From Cohnella caldifontis (GTDB lineage Bacteria > Bacillota > Bacilli > Paenibacillales > Paenibacillaceae), in assembly GCF_029360585.1 (NCBI RefSeq), contig NZ_JAQZSJ010000004.1, forward strand, positions 186,001 to 250,000: DNA of 64,000 bases, in the 5' to 3' direction. Position 1 is the stretch's first letter. Every line of letters starts with the position of its first letter. This document shows, piece after piece, positions 27,519 through 34,913 of the stretch. The translations under genes were made by a program, and so were the position numbers. A model generated the notes under the pieces. The model ran no database searches, was not told the DNA's origin, and saw only the letters and a list, made by a program, of their open reading frames with translations.

Positions 27519-28637
27519 TTACGTCATCGAAGCGGATTCCCGGTACTCGCTCGGCGACACGCCGACTTTTTTGCGGAACACCTGGCTGAAGTAGCGGTAA
27601 TCTTTGTAGCCGACCTTTTCCGCCACTTCGTAGTTTTTCAGCAGCGTATCCTTCAGCATCGCCTTCGCTTTCTCGATCCGGATGTCGGTCAGCTGCTCGA
27701 TGAACGTTTTGCCGGTGCAGTTCTTGAACAGGCCGCTCAAATAGGCCGGCGTCATGAACACCTGCTCGGCGGTGCTGTGCAGCGTGGCGGTCTCGTAGTT
27801 TCTCTCCATGAACGCGATCGACTGCCGGATGATGGCGCGTTGTCCGCTCCCGCCGACAGGCGCCGTTTCCAGAATCCGAAGCCCCTGCAGCTGTTCGCAG
27901 ACGTATGCCTTCACTTCGGCAAGCGTTTCCAATTTGACGATGGACATGAGGCCTCTTCCCCGGTTCAGCCGGTGCACGTTCTCCCCGCCGGCCTCCGCAT
28001 CCATCCGCTTCTCCAGTCCGATGAGCAAGCGGATCGTCAGCTCGTCGATCATGGGGCGGTCCAGCGTCCCTTCTTCCAGCAACCGGTCGTAGTAATCGTC
28101 TACGGCCGCCCGGACGGAAGCGGCGTCCGGCGCCTGCCGGATCCGCTCGAACAATCCCTTCTCCAGGGCGACCGGGTATTCGCCGAGCCGCTGGCTGCCT
28201 CCCAGTTCGTGATAGCAGATCAACCGTCCGACTCCGCGGTAGAATTTGCCGTCCAACGCCTGCAGGGCTTGGCGGTAAGACCGCGGCAGCTCATCCGGCC
28301 GGCTCGCCGGCAATCCCGCGCCCGCGCTGACCGGCAAGTCGAATTGCCTGCTCAGCCTGCAGCGCATCGTTTCGAGCGCATCCTTGGCCGGCCAAGAGAA
28401 CAGCAGGACGACGCGGCGGCCTTCCTCGTCCAGCAGCGCTTCGCAGCTTTCCCGGGCATTCTTCCGCAGCTCCGCCGCGATTTCCGCCGCCCAATATTTC
28501 CGTCCCCGGTCGTCCGCAAGTCCCGACGGCTCCCAGACCGCCAGCGTCGGAAACGCGAAGGAAGCGCTTGCTTTCCAGCGGCTGCGGAGCCGCGCGAGGA
28601 CGATGTCCTCCGTATGTTGGCGTTCGCTCATCCGCAT
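27519..28637 (-). CDS. AraC family transcriptional regulator (YesN-like, without receiver domain)
   Basis: A 372-aa regulator. The C-terminal AraC domain (about 265-370) is 'IRQSIAFMERNYETATLHS', 'FMTPAYLSGLFKNCTGKTFI', 'AEKVGYKDYRYFSQVFRKKV', 'GVSPSEYR'. The N-terminal 250 residues resemble the middle region of YesN-type response regulators, but no receiver Asp pocket is seen, so input is probably not phosphorylation. A perfect 19-bp palindrome lies just upstream, after its -10. It lies downstream of a GntR gene and convergent to the sugar-acid operon, which it probably controls. Confidence 0.85.
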   Translation of the reverse strand: MRMSERQHTEDIVLARLRSRWKASASFAFPTLAVWEPSGLADDRGRKYWAAEIAAELRKNARESCEALLDEEGRRVVLLFSWPAKDALETMRCRLSRQFDLPVSAGAGLPASRPDELPRSYRQALQALDGKFYRGVGRLICYHELGGSQRLGEYPVALEKGLFERIRQAPDAASVRAAVDDYYDRLLEEGTLDRPMIDELTIRLLIGLEKRMDAEAGGENVHRLNRGRGLMSIVKLETLAEVKAYVCEQLQGLRILETAPVGGSGQRAIIRQSIAFMERNYETATLHSTAEQVFMTPAYLSGLFKNCTGKTFIEQLTDIRIEKAKAMLKDTLLKNYEVAEKVGYKDYRYFSQVFRKKVGVSPSEYRESASMT

Positions 28638-28711
28638 GCTCGATTTCCCCTTCCCAAAACCCGTGGAATCGATGAGATCGGTCGAATGGCGTCGAAACTG
28701 GATGTCGAAAT

Positions 28712-28740
28712 ATTATCGATTATCGATAATTTATATTATA
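28712..28740 (-). promoter_or_regulatory. Perfect 19-bp palindrome at the araC-type gene promoter
   Basis: ATTATCGAT-T-ATCGATAAT (28712-28730) lies immediately downstream of a minus-strand TATAAT (28735-28740). A weak -35 (TTTCCA) is 17 bp further upstream. The position suits repression of the AraC gene. The binding protein is unknown; the GntR protein encoded next door is a candidate. Confidence 0.7.
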
Positions 28741-28776
28741 CCCGATCATGCCTTTTTTGGAAACTCCCGGACCGCG

Positions 28777-29424
28777 TTATCCCGTATAATTCCGGTAGAA
28801 GTCCAGCCCTCGCACCAGCTTCTCCGCCGCCCGGTCCACGTCGCCGCTTTTGATGACGTCCAGCAGCTCCGCATGCGAATCCGGGATGCTGTCCCCGACA
28901 TGGTCCCGGTTCGTCACCGAAATAAACCGCATGATCTTCGTCTTGATGCCGTTCCAGATGTCCAGAAGCAGCATGTTGCCGCAGCGCCTGTAGAAAGTTC
29001 CGTGGAATTGCATGTCCAGCTCGACCAGGCGGTAGGCATCGTTTTCGTCCACGGCCCGCTTCATCTCGTCCAGGATCCGCTCGAGTTCGGCGATATCCTC
29101 CGGGGTCAGCGCCTTCATCGTTTCCCGAAGCGCGTGGCCTTCGATCAATTGCCGCAGCTCGTAGATGTCGCGGATTTCCTTGAGCGTGATTTCGGATACG
29201 GCCGAGCCTTTGTTCATTTTGCCGACGATGAGGCCTTCCTGCTTGAGCCGCTCCAACGCTTCCCGCACCGGAGCCTGGCTGACGTCGAACGTCTTGGCGA
29301 TGTCCAGCACGATCAGCCGATGGCCCGGCGGCAAGTCGCCTTTCAGGATTTTCCTCTTCAACGTCAAATACACGTGTTCGCTGAGCGAAGTGGGATTTTG
29401 CCATTCTCCCGTCGTAATGTCCAT
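28777..29424 (-). CDS. GntR family regulator with FCD ligand domain
   Basis: A 215-aa FadR-subfamily regulator. N-terminal winged helix: 'VYLTLKRKILKGDLPPGHRL', 'DIAKTFDVSQAPVREALERL', 'GLIVGKMNKGSAVSEIT'. The C-terminal all-helical FCD domain has the metal-ligand pattern 'LDMQFHGTFYRRCGN' and 'SHAELLDVIKSGD'. FCD regulators commonly respond to sugar acids such as gluconate and uronates, which fits this island. ATG 29424 is preferred, with AAGGAGAGGTG upstream. Confidence 0.92.
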   Translation of the reverse strand: MDITTGEWQNPTSLSEHVYLTLKRKILKGDLPPGHRLIVLDIAKTFDVSQAPVREALERLKQEGLIVGKMNKGSAVSEITLKEIRDIYELRQLIEGHALRETMKALTPEDIAELERILDEMKRAVDENDAYRLVELDMQFHGTFYRRCGNMLLLDIWNGIKTKIMRFISVTNRDHVGDSIPDSHAELLDVIKSGDVDRAAEKLVRGLDFYRNYTG

Positions 29425-29570
29425 TCCCGGCTCGCACCTCTCCTTTCCGTCGCGAGGCTGGCCAACCGCCCCATCCGGATATAAGATCATCTTATAGAAC
29501 CCGGATTCCGCTCGTCAAGGCGTCCGCCGCGTCACCGTTCATCCGGCTGTCCCGCCGGTTGCCCCGCAAA

Positions 29571-29600
29571 AACGCGGCCCTCCGCCGGGTGGACCGCGTT
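29571..29600 (-). terminator. Hairpin after the VOC gene
   Basis: AACGCGG / CCGCGTT arms around a GC-rich 16-base loop, followed on the minus strand by TTTTT. It lies just after the VOC gene stop at 29613. Confidence 0.65.
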
Positions 29601-29612
29601 TCAACATCGACT

Positions 29613-30410
29613 TCAATGGACTTGGCAAACCATGACCCGGTTGCCGTCCGGGTCCGTCAGCACGAACAGGTCCAGATCCGGAAACGCCTCCGGCTCTCCC
29701 GCCGTTTCGAGGCCTTGCTCCCGCGCGTAGGCCAGCGAAGCCCGCAGATCTTCCGTTTCGAAGAAGAACGGAACCGAGTACGGCTCCTCTTTCAAGAAAC
29801 GGTTCCGGTCCAGCAGCAACGCGGCTCCGCCCGTCACGGGCACGGAATAGACGGACTTCTCCGCGTTCATCTCGTCCAGCGGCAATCCGAGCAGATCCGT
29901 ATACCAGCGCGCTGCCGCCCGCATGTCCCGAACGTCGACGAAGACGCCTCCGATCCGAGGCCGGATCGGGCTTGCGCCATCGGGTTCGGGGTCGTCCCCC
30001 CTGTTCGTGGACCAACATGCCATGAGGGCGTTGCCTTCGGGATCGGGGAAATTGAAATAGGCCATCGGTCCATGACGCTCGGGTTCGAAGAACGGCTTGC
30101 CTTTCTCCCGAACGTAATCGTAGGCCCGGTCGATATCGGCAGCCGGAAACATCAGGCGGGGCATCATCGTTTCGCGCCAATCCGGGTTTTGCCGATTGGC
30201 CGCGTCGGAGTCGAGAATGAGGTGGGTGCCGGGCAGGTCGAACCAATAGACCGGGCCTCCGTTCAACCTTTCCTCAAGCACGGGCAGTCCCAGCAGCCGG
30301 CAGTACCATTCGGCCGATCGGCGAAGGTCCGCGACGTGCACGAAGACGCTCGCGACTCTGTTTTCGAGCGGGACGTCCCGCGCCGGACGGATCGGAAACC
30401 AGATATCCAT
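29613..30410 (-). CDS. Two-domain VOC (glyoxalase/bleomycin resistance) family protein
   Basis: A 265-aa protein with two VOC modules: residues about 15-125 ('VASVFVHVADLRRSAEWYCR' to 'YFNFPDPEGNALMACW') and 148-263 ('IGGVFVDVRDMRAAARWYTD' to 'VLTDPDGNRVMVCQV'). VOC folds bind a metal and act as lyases, dioxygenases or drug binders; here the function is unknown. ATG 30410 overlaps the stop of the short ORF before it (TGATG). The open frame upstream of this ATG lacks VOC character. Confidence 0.8.
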   Translation of the reverse strand: MDIWFPIRPARDVPLENRVASVFVHVADLRRSAEWYCRLLGLPVLEERLNGGPVYWFDLPGTHLILDSDAANRQNPDWRETMMPRLMFPAADIDRAYDYVREKGKPFFEPERHGPMAYFNFPDPEGNALMACWSTNRGDDPEPDGASPIRPRIGGVFVDVRDMRAAARWYTDLLGLPLDEMNAEKSVYSVPVTGGAALLLDRNRFLKEEPYSVPFFFETEDLRASLAYAREQGLETAGEPEAFPDLDLFVLTDPDGNRVMVCQVH

Positions 30411-30601
30411 CACCGATTCCGGATCCCCGTTGCCGCGGTACCGTTTTCCCCCGCTCTCTCGCTGAAACGCGGCCATAGCCGGGCGATCTCGTTCTCCGAG
30501 GACAATTGCCCTCCGGACGGATCGAAGCGTATTTTTTCCCCCACCACTTGAAACGGGTCTTTCCAAACCACGCGCGTCTGAACGATGCCTGCGGCTTCCA
30601 T
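30410..30601 (-). pseudogene. Truncated GyrI/effector-binding-like protein
   Basis: A 63-aa frame with a good ribosome binding site (GAGAGGAG before ATG 30601). 'VVWKDPFQVVGEKIRF' and 'ENEIARLWPRFSERA' resemble the start of GyrI-like (AraC effector-binding) domains, which are usually about 150 aa. It ends abruptly at 30410, where its stop overlaps the VOC start codon. It may be a decayed gene or a short leader ORF that couples translation to the VOC gene. Confidence 0.5.
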
Positions 30602-30937
30602 TCCGAATCTCCTCTCTGCTCCATTTCGGGCGGCAGATTGATGTGAAAGACCCCACGGATTTTCTTCCCCTGCGAATCCATGGTTTGGAAATGTTTGTCG
30701 CCCCAGTGAAAATATACATTCGCTTGCCGTACCGGAATTCCTGCTCTCCCCAAAGCGAAAAGGTTCCCTCGCGGGAACCTTGGATCGGACAGGGCGGCTT
30801 ATCTCGGAAACGGTACGTTCATCCTGTGACGAGTTTCCCAGCTCTCGAACGAACACGGCGCTACCCGCGATCCGAACCCGTTTTGGTAATTTGGACAAAT
30901 GGAATCCCGAAAAGTTATTAAGTTCTGAACGCTCAAA
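30602..30937. other. Intergenic stretch without a supported gene
   Basis: No full gene is supported. A minus-strand reading around 30635-30740 gives coding-like sequence ('VYFHWGDKHFQTMDSQGKKI') that may be the remains of a gene lost upstream of the GyrI-like fragment. A hairpin AGGTTCCCTCGCGGGAACCT (30761-30780), followed on the minus strand by TTTTCG, could be a weak terminator. Confidence 0.5.
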
Positions 30938-30941
30938 AAAA

Positions 30942-30973
30942 GCCTTGCCGCCGCAAATTCGCGGATGCAAGGC
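30942..30973 (-). terminator. Terminator after the flavoprotein gene
   Basis: GCCTTGC / GCAAGGC outer arms with an inner CCGC/GCGG pairing, followed on the minus strand by seven T. It lies just downstream of the stop at 30990. Confidence 0.85.
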
Positions 30974-30989
30974 CTTACTCCGGTTTCGC

Positions 30990-31556
30990 TCAGCTTTTCA
31001 GCACGTCATGGTCGACATAGCGTTCGCCGTTCAATTCGCTGATGACGTTGATCGCCACTTTGGCGCCGTCGCCGGCGGTAATGATCGTATGCATGCTGAC
31101 GCCCGCGATCGTGCCGGCCGCCCAGACGTTCGCCAGGTTGGTCTTGCCGTCCGGCGCGCAATCGACGATCGTTTTGATTCTCGGCTCGGTGCCCGGCTTC
31201 GTCTGGATGCCGCTGGCTTCCGCCAAGTCGGCGAACATGCCCGTCGCGAGAATGGCGTGCGTCCCCTCGTACGCGTTGCCGTCTTCCGTTTCCACCTTGA
31301 CGGTCCCGTTCTGGGACGTTACTTTGGCCGCTTTGGCGGTGACGAATTCCGCGCCGTGTTTGGCCGCCTGCTTCTTGCCGGCCTCCACGAGATCGGGACC
31401 GGTAATGTCCGGCGCGCCGTAATGGTTCTCGATCCAGGCTCTCCGGGTCACGCTCTGGTCGCTGTCCAGCACCAAGGTTTTCTTGCCCGCCTTAGCCGTG
31501 AAAATTGCCGCGCTCGCGCCGGCAGGTCCCCCGCCGATAATAACGACGTCGTACAT
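30990..31556 (-). CDS. Thioredoxin reductase-like FAD flavoprotein lacking the redox CxxC
   Basis: A 188-aa FAD-dependent oxidoreductase. The N-terminal Rossmann motif is 'YDVVIIGGGPAGASAAIFTAKAG'; the FAD-binding C-terminal segment 'NVWAAGTIAGVSMHTIITAGDGAKVA' is typical of thioredoxin reductase-like proteins. It is much shorter than TrxB (about 310 aa): the NADPH domain with its CxxC is missing, so it is not a thioredoxin reductase. ATG 31556 has GAGGAG 9 bases upstream. It has its own near-consensus promoter and terminator. Confidence 0.82.
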   Translation of the reverse strand: MYDVVIIGGGPAGASAAIFTAKAGKKTLVLDSDQSVTRRAWIENHYGAPDITGPDLVEAGKKQAAKHGAEFVTAKAAKVTSQNGTVKVETEDGNAYEGTHAILATGMFADLAEASGIQTKPGTEPRIKTIVDCAPDGKTNLANVWAAGTIAGVSMHTIITAGDGAKVAINVISELNGERYVDHDVLKS

Positions 31557-31594
31557 GTTCACACTCTCCTCTTTTTGGCATTGAATCTGTAAGG

Positions 31595-31623
31595 ATTATA
31601 GCACAGTTACCCGACGCTATCAA
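31595..31623 (-). promoter_or_regulatory. Promoter of the flavoprotein gene
   Basis: Minus-strand TTGATA (31618-31623), a 17-bp spacer and TATAAT (31595-31600), about 40 bp before the start codon. Confidence 0.87.
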
Positions 31624-31672
31624 AAAGTAAGAAGTCCCTCGATCATGTACGAACGTTATGCAACCCGGCTTG

Positions 31673-31698
31673 GAATGATTGCCTTTGGGCAATCATTC
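31673..31698. repeat. 11-bp inverted repeat, with a third half-copy nearby
   Basis: Perfect arms GAATGATTGCC / GGCAATCATTC around a 4-base loop. The first ten bases recur at 31784-31793. It lies about 50 bp upstream of the flavoprotein promoter, has no T-run, and could be an operator. The rest of 31624-31952 shows no credible gene. Confidence 0.65.
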
Positions 31699-31952
31699 TT
31701 GAGTTTCCCTCATGGGTTAAGCGAGATATGGCTTTGAAGCAATAACTCCCGACCTTTCGGATCGGTTGAACCAACAGTGGCGGGAATGATTGCGCGAAAG
31801 CCATAACACGGACGTTTACCCGAATTGTTGCTCTAAAGCGACTCGCTGGGCGCTCGGGCACTCCATCCGCCGTTTCGACCGCGAAAAAGCGGCCCGCCGA
31901 CACCGCGGCGCGACCGCTCCCTGACCGAACCTACAACCCGAAAAACCGGCAC

Positions 31953-32138
31953 TTATCGATCTTCCTGCAGCCGGTCTACCGCGACGGTCTGCGTGTCGAC
32001 GGGGCTGTTCCCGACCTGCACCGTCGCCACTCCGTTCGCCGTGTCCACTTTTTCGATCCACACCGATTCCCCGCTGTCCAGGCGCACGGGGATCGTGTCC
32101 TTCGATTCGTAAATCTCCTTCGCTCGTTCCGCGTTCAT
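31953..32138 (-). CDS. sspH: Small acid-soluble spore protein, H type
   Basis: A 61-aa protein resembling the SspH family: 'MNAERAKEIYESKDTIPVRL' at the N-terminus is typical, followed by a short beta-rich region ('ESVWIEKVDTANGVATVQVG'). These minor SASPs accumulate in the forespore core. It is coupled by ATGA to a 54-aa gene upstream. It is direct evidence that the organism forms spores. The location beside Ku and a LigD-type polymerase is suggestive, since NHEJ repairs breaks in germinating spores of B. subtilis. Confidence 0.85.
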   Translation of the reverse strand: MNAERAKEIYESKDTIPVRLDSGESVWIEKVDTANGVATVQVGNSPVDTQTVAVDRLQEDR

Positions 32139-32299
32139 GGGTTGTCCGCCTCCATCGCGTCCGTGGTCGTTTCGGTAATCAGTCCGTTATCTACGGTCAC
32201 CTGGCCGCCGCCCAGCCCTTCGTTGACCATCCGGTCGACGTCCATGTCGAACTCGTCCCTGCCTTCGTACGTCGCTTCGTCCATCCGATTCGCATCCAT
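32135..32299 (-). CDS. Short acidic protein coupled to sspH
   Basis: A 54-aa frame, Asp/Glu-rich, starting 'MDANRMDEATYEGRDEFDMD' and containing 'RMVNEGLGGGQVTV' and 'NGLITETTTDAM'. GAGAGGTG lies at good distance before ATG 32299, and its stop overlaps the sspH start (ATGA). No Cys, signal peptide or membrane helix. I do not recognise the family; small spore-associated proteins of this kind are common in Paenibacillaceae, so forespore expression is a reasonable guess. Confidence 0.75.
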   Translation of the reverse strand: MDANRMDEATYEGRDEFDMDVDRMVNEGLGGGQVTVDNGLITETTTDAMEADNP

Positions 32300-32316
32300 T
32301 CGGGTTCACCTCTCCC

Positions 32317-32348
32317 TCAATATGCCCGGACCGTTAAATTCCCATTCA
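32317..32348 (-). promoter_or_regulatory. Possible forespore (sigma-G/F) promoter
   Basis: Minus-strand TGAATG (32343-32348), an 18-bp spacer and CATATTGA (32317-32324) resemble the sigma-G pattern TGNATA / CATANTA. It would drive the 54-aa gene and sspH. The start site would be very near the ribosome binding site, so this is uncertain. Confidence 0.35.
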
Positions 32349-32413
32349 AATGGGCACACTGATTCTAATGAGAAGAATCCGGACCCCGGTCCCGAACCCG
32401 AAGGAGGACCCCC

Positions 32414-33286
32414 ATGCATACCGTTTGGAAAGGCGCCATCAGCTTCGGCCTCGTGCACGTTCCCGTCAAAATGTTCACCGCCACCGAAGACAAGGACATC
32501 CATCTGCGCATGATCCATAAGCCTTGCGGCACCCCGATCACTTACGCCCGCTCTTGCCCCCATTGCCAGAAGGAGGCGGAGTGGGAAGAAATCACGAAAG
32601 GCTACGAATACGAAAAAGGCCGCTTCGTGCTGTTCGACGGGGAGGAGCTGGACGCGATCAAACCGGAAAATACCCGCGCGATCCAGATCTTGGACTTCGT
32701 CGACCTGACGGAAATCGATCCGATCTATTTCCAGAAAGCCTACTACTTGTCCCCCGACCAGGCGGGCGCAGGCGCATATAATTTGCTGCTCGAAGCGATG
32801 CGCCAATCCGGCAAAATCGGAATCGCCAAAATCGCCATCCGCAGCAAGAGCAGCCTTGCCGCCATCCGCGCGGTCGAGAACTGCATCTGCATGGAAACGA
32901 TGTATTATCCCGATGAAATCCGCTCGCTTCAGCTCGTCCCGAACCTGCCCGCCCAGACGGCCGTGAACGAACGCGAGCTGAGCATGGCGCGGATGCTGAT
33001 CGACCAGTTGTCGACCCCGTTCGATCCGGAGAAATACACCGACGATTACCGGATCGCCCTCCAGGAAGCCATCCAGCGCAAAATCTCGGGACAAGGCACC
33101 GACGTCGTCACCGCTCCCGCCGCGGAGCGCACGAACGTCATCGACCTCATGGCCGCGCTGCAAGCCAGTTTGGAGGCGGTCAAGACCGCGCCCGCGGCCG
33201 ATACCGGGACGGCCCCGGCAACCGGCGGACGCGGACCGAAAAAACCGCGGGCTCCCCGGACCCGCAAAACCGAAACCGCTCCTTGA
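32414..33286 (+). CDS. ku: Ku DNA end-binding protein
   Basis: Homodimeric ring protein that binds double-strand break ends in non-homologous end joining; 290 aa, typical size. Family features: 'MHTVWKGAISFGLVHVPVKM' at the N-terminus, 'YARSCPHCQKEAEWEEITKGYE' and 'YFQKAYYLSPDQAGAGAYNLL' in the core. The C-terminal tail is Pro/Lys/Ala-rich, which in bacterial Ku proteins binds LigD and DNA. GGAGGA lies before the ATG. It is divergent from the sspH pair; its partner polymerase domain lies at 34914. Confidence 0.97.
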   Translation: MHTVWKGAISFGLVHVPVKMFTATEDKDIHLRMIHKPCGTPITYARSCPHCQKEAEWEEITKGYEYEKGRFVLFDGEELDAIKPENTRAIQILDFVDLTEIDPIYFQKAYYLSPDQAGAGAYNLLLEAMRQSGKIGIAKIAIRSKSSLAAIRAVENCICMETMYYPDEIRSLQLVPNLPAQTAVNERELSMARMLIDQLSTPFDPEKYTDDYRIALQEAIQRKISGQGTDVVTAPAAERTNVIDLMAALQASLEAVKTAPAADTGTAPATGGRGPKKPRAPRTRKTETAP

Positions 33287-33336
33287 GGAGTGCCGGCAGC
33301 CGGCCGCATGACCATCCGCGATTCCGACGCTCCCGA

Positions 33337-33366
33337 CCCCATCCCCTTACGGGGACGGGGTTTTTT
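33337..33366 (+). terminator. Terminator after ku
   Basis: CCCCATCCCC-TTAC-GGGGACGGGG stem (one mismatch pair) followed by TTTTTT. Confidence 0.88.
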
Positions 33367-33393
33367 ACGTTTTTCCATTTCTTCGGCCAATAG

Positions 33394-33428
33394 TATTCCT
33401 TGACAGGAATATTCCTTATAAATTATAT
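33394..33428 (+). promoter_or_regulatory. Promoter of the SRPBCC-DUF1801 pair with dyad over the -35
   Basis: TTGACA (33400-33405), 17-bp spacer, TTATAT (33423-33428). TATTCC and GGAATA flank the -35 symmetrically and TTCC follows again, giving a likely repressor site. SRPBCC genes of this type are often paired with ArsR repressors, though none is encoded next to it here. Confidence 0.6.
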
Positions 33429-33489
33429 TAAGAACGACAGGAAATCACATCCATATCTAGAAAAACCGAAACATTCGAGGAGGAACCGT

Positions 33490-33981
33490 ATGAGCCCAAT
33501 CGGAACGAAAGCCACCGTACGCGTCGAGGACAAAACCTTAATCGTGGAACGCGTCTTCCACGCGCCAAGGGAATTGGTGTGGGAAGCGTGGACGACCCCG
33601 AAGCACGTGTCCCGCTGGTGGGGCCATGGAGGCGTGCCGCTGCACGTCTGCGAAATCGACCTTCGGGTGGGAGGGAGCTACCGTTACGTTCAACGGGGGG
33701 AAAACGGAATGGAGTTTCCGTTCATCGGCCGGTACCGGGAAGTGGTCAAGCCGGAACGGCTGGTTTATACGATGGTGTTCGACATGGAACCGTACAATCA
33801 GCACGAATCGGTCACGACCGATACTTTCGAAGCGCTTGAAGACGGAAAGACGCGGCTGACGATGCGCACGGAGTACGATTCCGTCGAAGCGCTGCAGGCG
33901 TCGGTCGCGTCCGGAGCCGAGCAGGGAGCCATTGCTTCCATGGAACGCTTCGCCGAACACTTGGCGGGAATGGGAGGCTGA
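33490..33981 (+). CDS. AHSA1-like SRPBCC domain protein
   Basis: A 163-aa activator-of-Hsp90-homologue-1-like (SRPBCC) protein. 'IVERVFHAPRELVWEAWTTP' followed by 'VSRWWGHGG' and 'DLRVGGSYRYVQR' are the standard motifs of the bacterial group. GGAGGA precedes ATG 33490; the upstream open frame has no such site. It is 6 bp from a DUF1801 gene, and this pairing recurs in Firmicutes and Actinobacteria. The ligand is unknown. Confidence 0.87.
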   Translation: MSPIGTKATVRVEDKTLIVERVFHAPRELVWEAWTTPKHVSRWWGHGGVPLHVCEIDLRVGGSYRYVQRGENGMEFPFIGRYREVVKPERLVYTMVFDMEPYNQHESVTTDTFEALEDGKTRLTMRTEYDSVEALQASVASGAEQGAIASMERFAEHLAGMGG

Positions 33982-33987
33982 TCGCAC

Positions 33988-34380
33988 ATGGCGGAAGCAA
34001 AAAAGAAATTCGAGACGGTAGACGAGTACATCGCCAGTTTTTCTCCCGAAGTTCAGCTCGTTCTTCGGCAAATCCAAGGAGCGATCCAAGCGGTTCTTCC
34101 GGAGGCGGAGGGAATGATCAGCTATCAGCTTCCGGCGTTCTCGCAACACGGGGCTGTGATTTACTATTCCGCTTACAAGGACCATTACTCCATTTCGGTC
34201 CCGCCGCCGTTCGCCGTATTCGAAGCGTTTAAAGACGAACTCTCCCCCTACGAAGTGACGAAAACGGCCGTCCGTTTTCCGGCGGACCGACCGGTGCCCC
34301 TGGAGCTGATTCAGAAAATCGCGGTATTCAAAGCCAATGAAAACCTGCAAAAATCATTGGGCAAAAAGAAGAAATCATAA
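33988..34380 (+). CDS. DUF1801 (YdhG-like) protein
   Basis: A 130-aa protein with the DUF1801 pattern: 'TVDEYIASFSPEVQLVLRQI', 'EGMISYQLPAF', 'HYSISVPPPFAVFEAFKDEL' and a Lys-rich C-terminus 'SLGKKKKS'. Members of this family fold like frataxin-type iron chaperones, but the biochemical role is not settled. Translationally close to the preceding SRPBCC gene, so the two are probably one operon. Confidence 0.85.
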   Translation: MAEAKKKFETVDEYIASFSPEVQLVLRQIQGAIQAVLPEAEGMISYQLPAFSQHGAVIYYSAYKDHYSISVPPPFAVFEAFKDELSPYEVTKTAVRFPADRPVPLELIQKIAVFKANENLQKSLGKKKKS

Positions 34381-34393
34381 TGCGGGGAATGAA

Positions 34394-34424
34394 GAGGGAG
34401 ACCGCCAACAAGGCGGTCTCCCTC
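34394..34424. terminator. Perfect 13-bp hairpin after the DUF1801 gene
   Basis: GAGGGAGACCGCC / GGCGGTCTCCCTC with a 5-base loop, between convergent genes. No T-run follows on either strand, so termination would rest on the stem alone. Confidence 0.6.
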
Positions 34425-34453
34425 TATGCGCTGCGGATGGCCCGAAGAAGGAT

Positions 34454-34690
34454 TCATGAATACCATTCCTGCAGCTCCAACAGCAGCAGGCCGGCGGCGC
34501 CGAATAGAACGCCTCCGACGCGAATCGCCCGGCAGTAAGCAGGGAACGCGTCCTCGGATAGGCTGCCGCCTTGCAGGACGCGCCATAGAAAACCCGGATG
34601 AAGCGCGGTGAACCAGGCGGTCCCGGTCGTCACCACCAGCAGCAACGCGAGAAGGAAGGAAACCGGAGAAGGCGCTGCGGTTACGGGCAT
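34454..34690 (-). CDS. Small two-helix membrane protein
   Basis: A 78-aa protein with two predicted membrane helices, 'FLLALLLVVTTGTAWFTALH' and 'VGGVLFGAAGLLLLEL', joined by a loop containing 'PGFLWRVLQGGSLSEDAFPAYC'. The layout recalls DUF6199-type proteins, but that is a weak match from memory. ATG 34690 has GGAG 9 bases before it. Function unknown. Confidence 0.6.
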   Translation of the reverse strand: MPVTAAPSPVSFLLALLLVVTTGTAWFTALHPGFLWRVLQGGSLSEDAFPAYCRAIRVGGVLFGAAGLLLLELQEWYS

Positions 34691-34913
34691 TCGCAATTTC
34701 TCCTGACCTTAGGATAATATTTAGGGCTCACTCTTCTTTATGACGCGCACGGGCAGATCGTGCAGACGTTTACGGGGAATCCCGAAAAATTCGATGCCAA
34801 ATCTCCATCGGAACCGCGAAACAAATTTAGGGGGATCGGAGGCAACGGACGGGGATGGATCGCGCCGGAATGGGCAACAATTTTGGAAAAGCCCATCCGC
34901 AAGGAGGACGAGC

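Noticed and set aside
30990..31556. Functional thioredoxin reductase
   Set aside because: The NADPH domain and the redox CxxC are missing and the protein is 188 aa rather than about 310.
32414..33286. Minus-strand frame opposite ku
   Set aside because: A shadow of the high-GC coding sequence; the plus-strand product is an unmistakable Ku protein.
34740..34913. Upstream extension of the LigD-like gene
   Set aside because: An open frame exists, but the strong ribosome binding site precedes ATG 34914, where similarity to the family begins.
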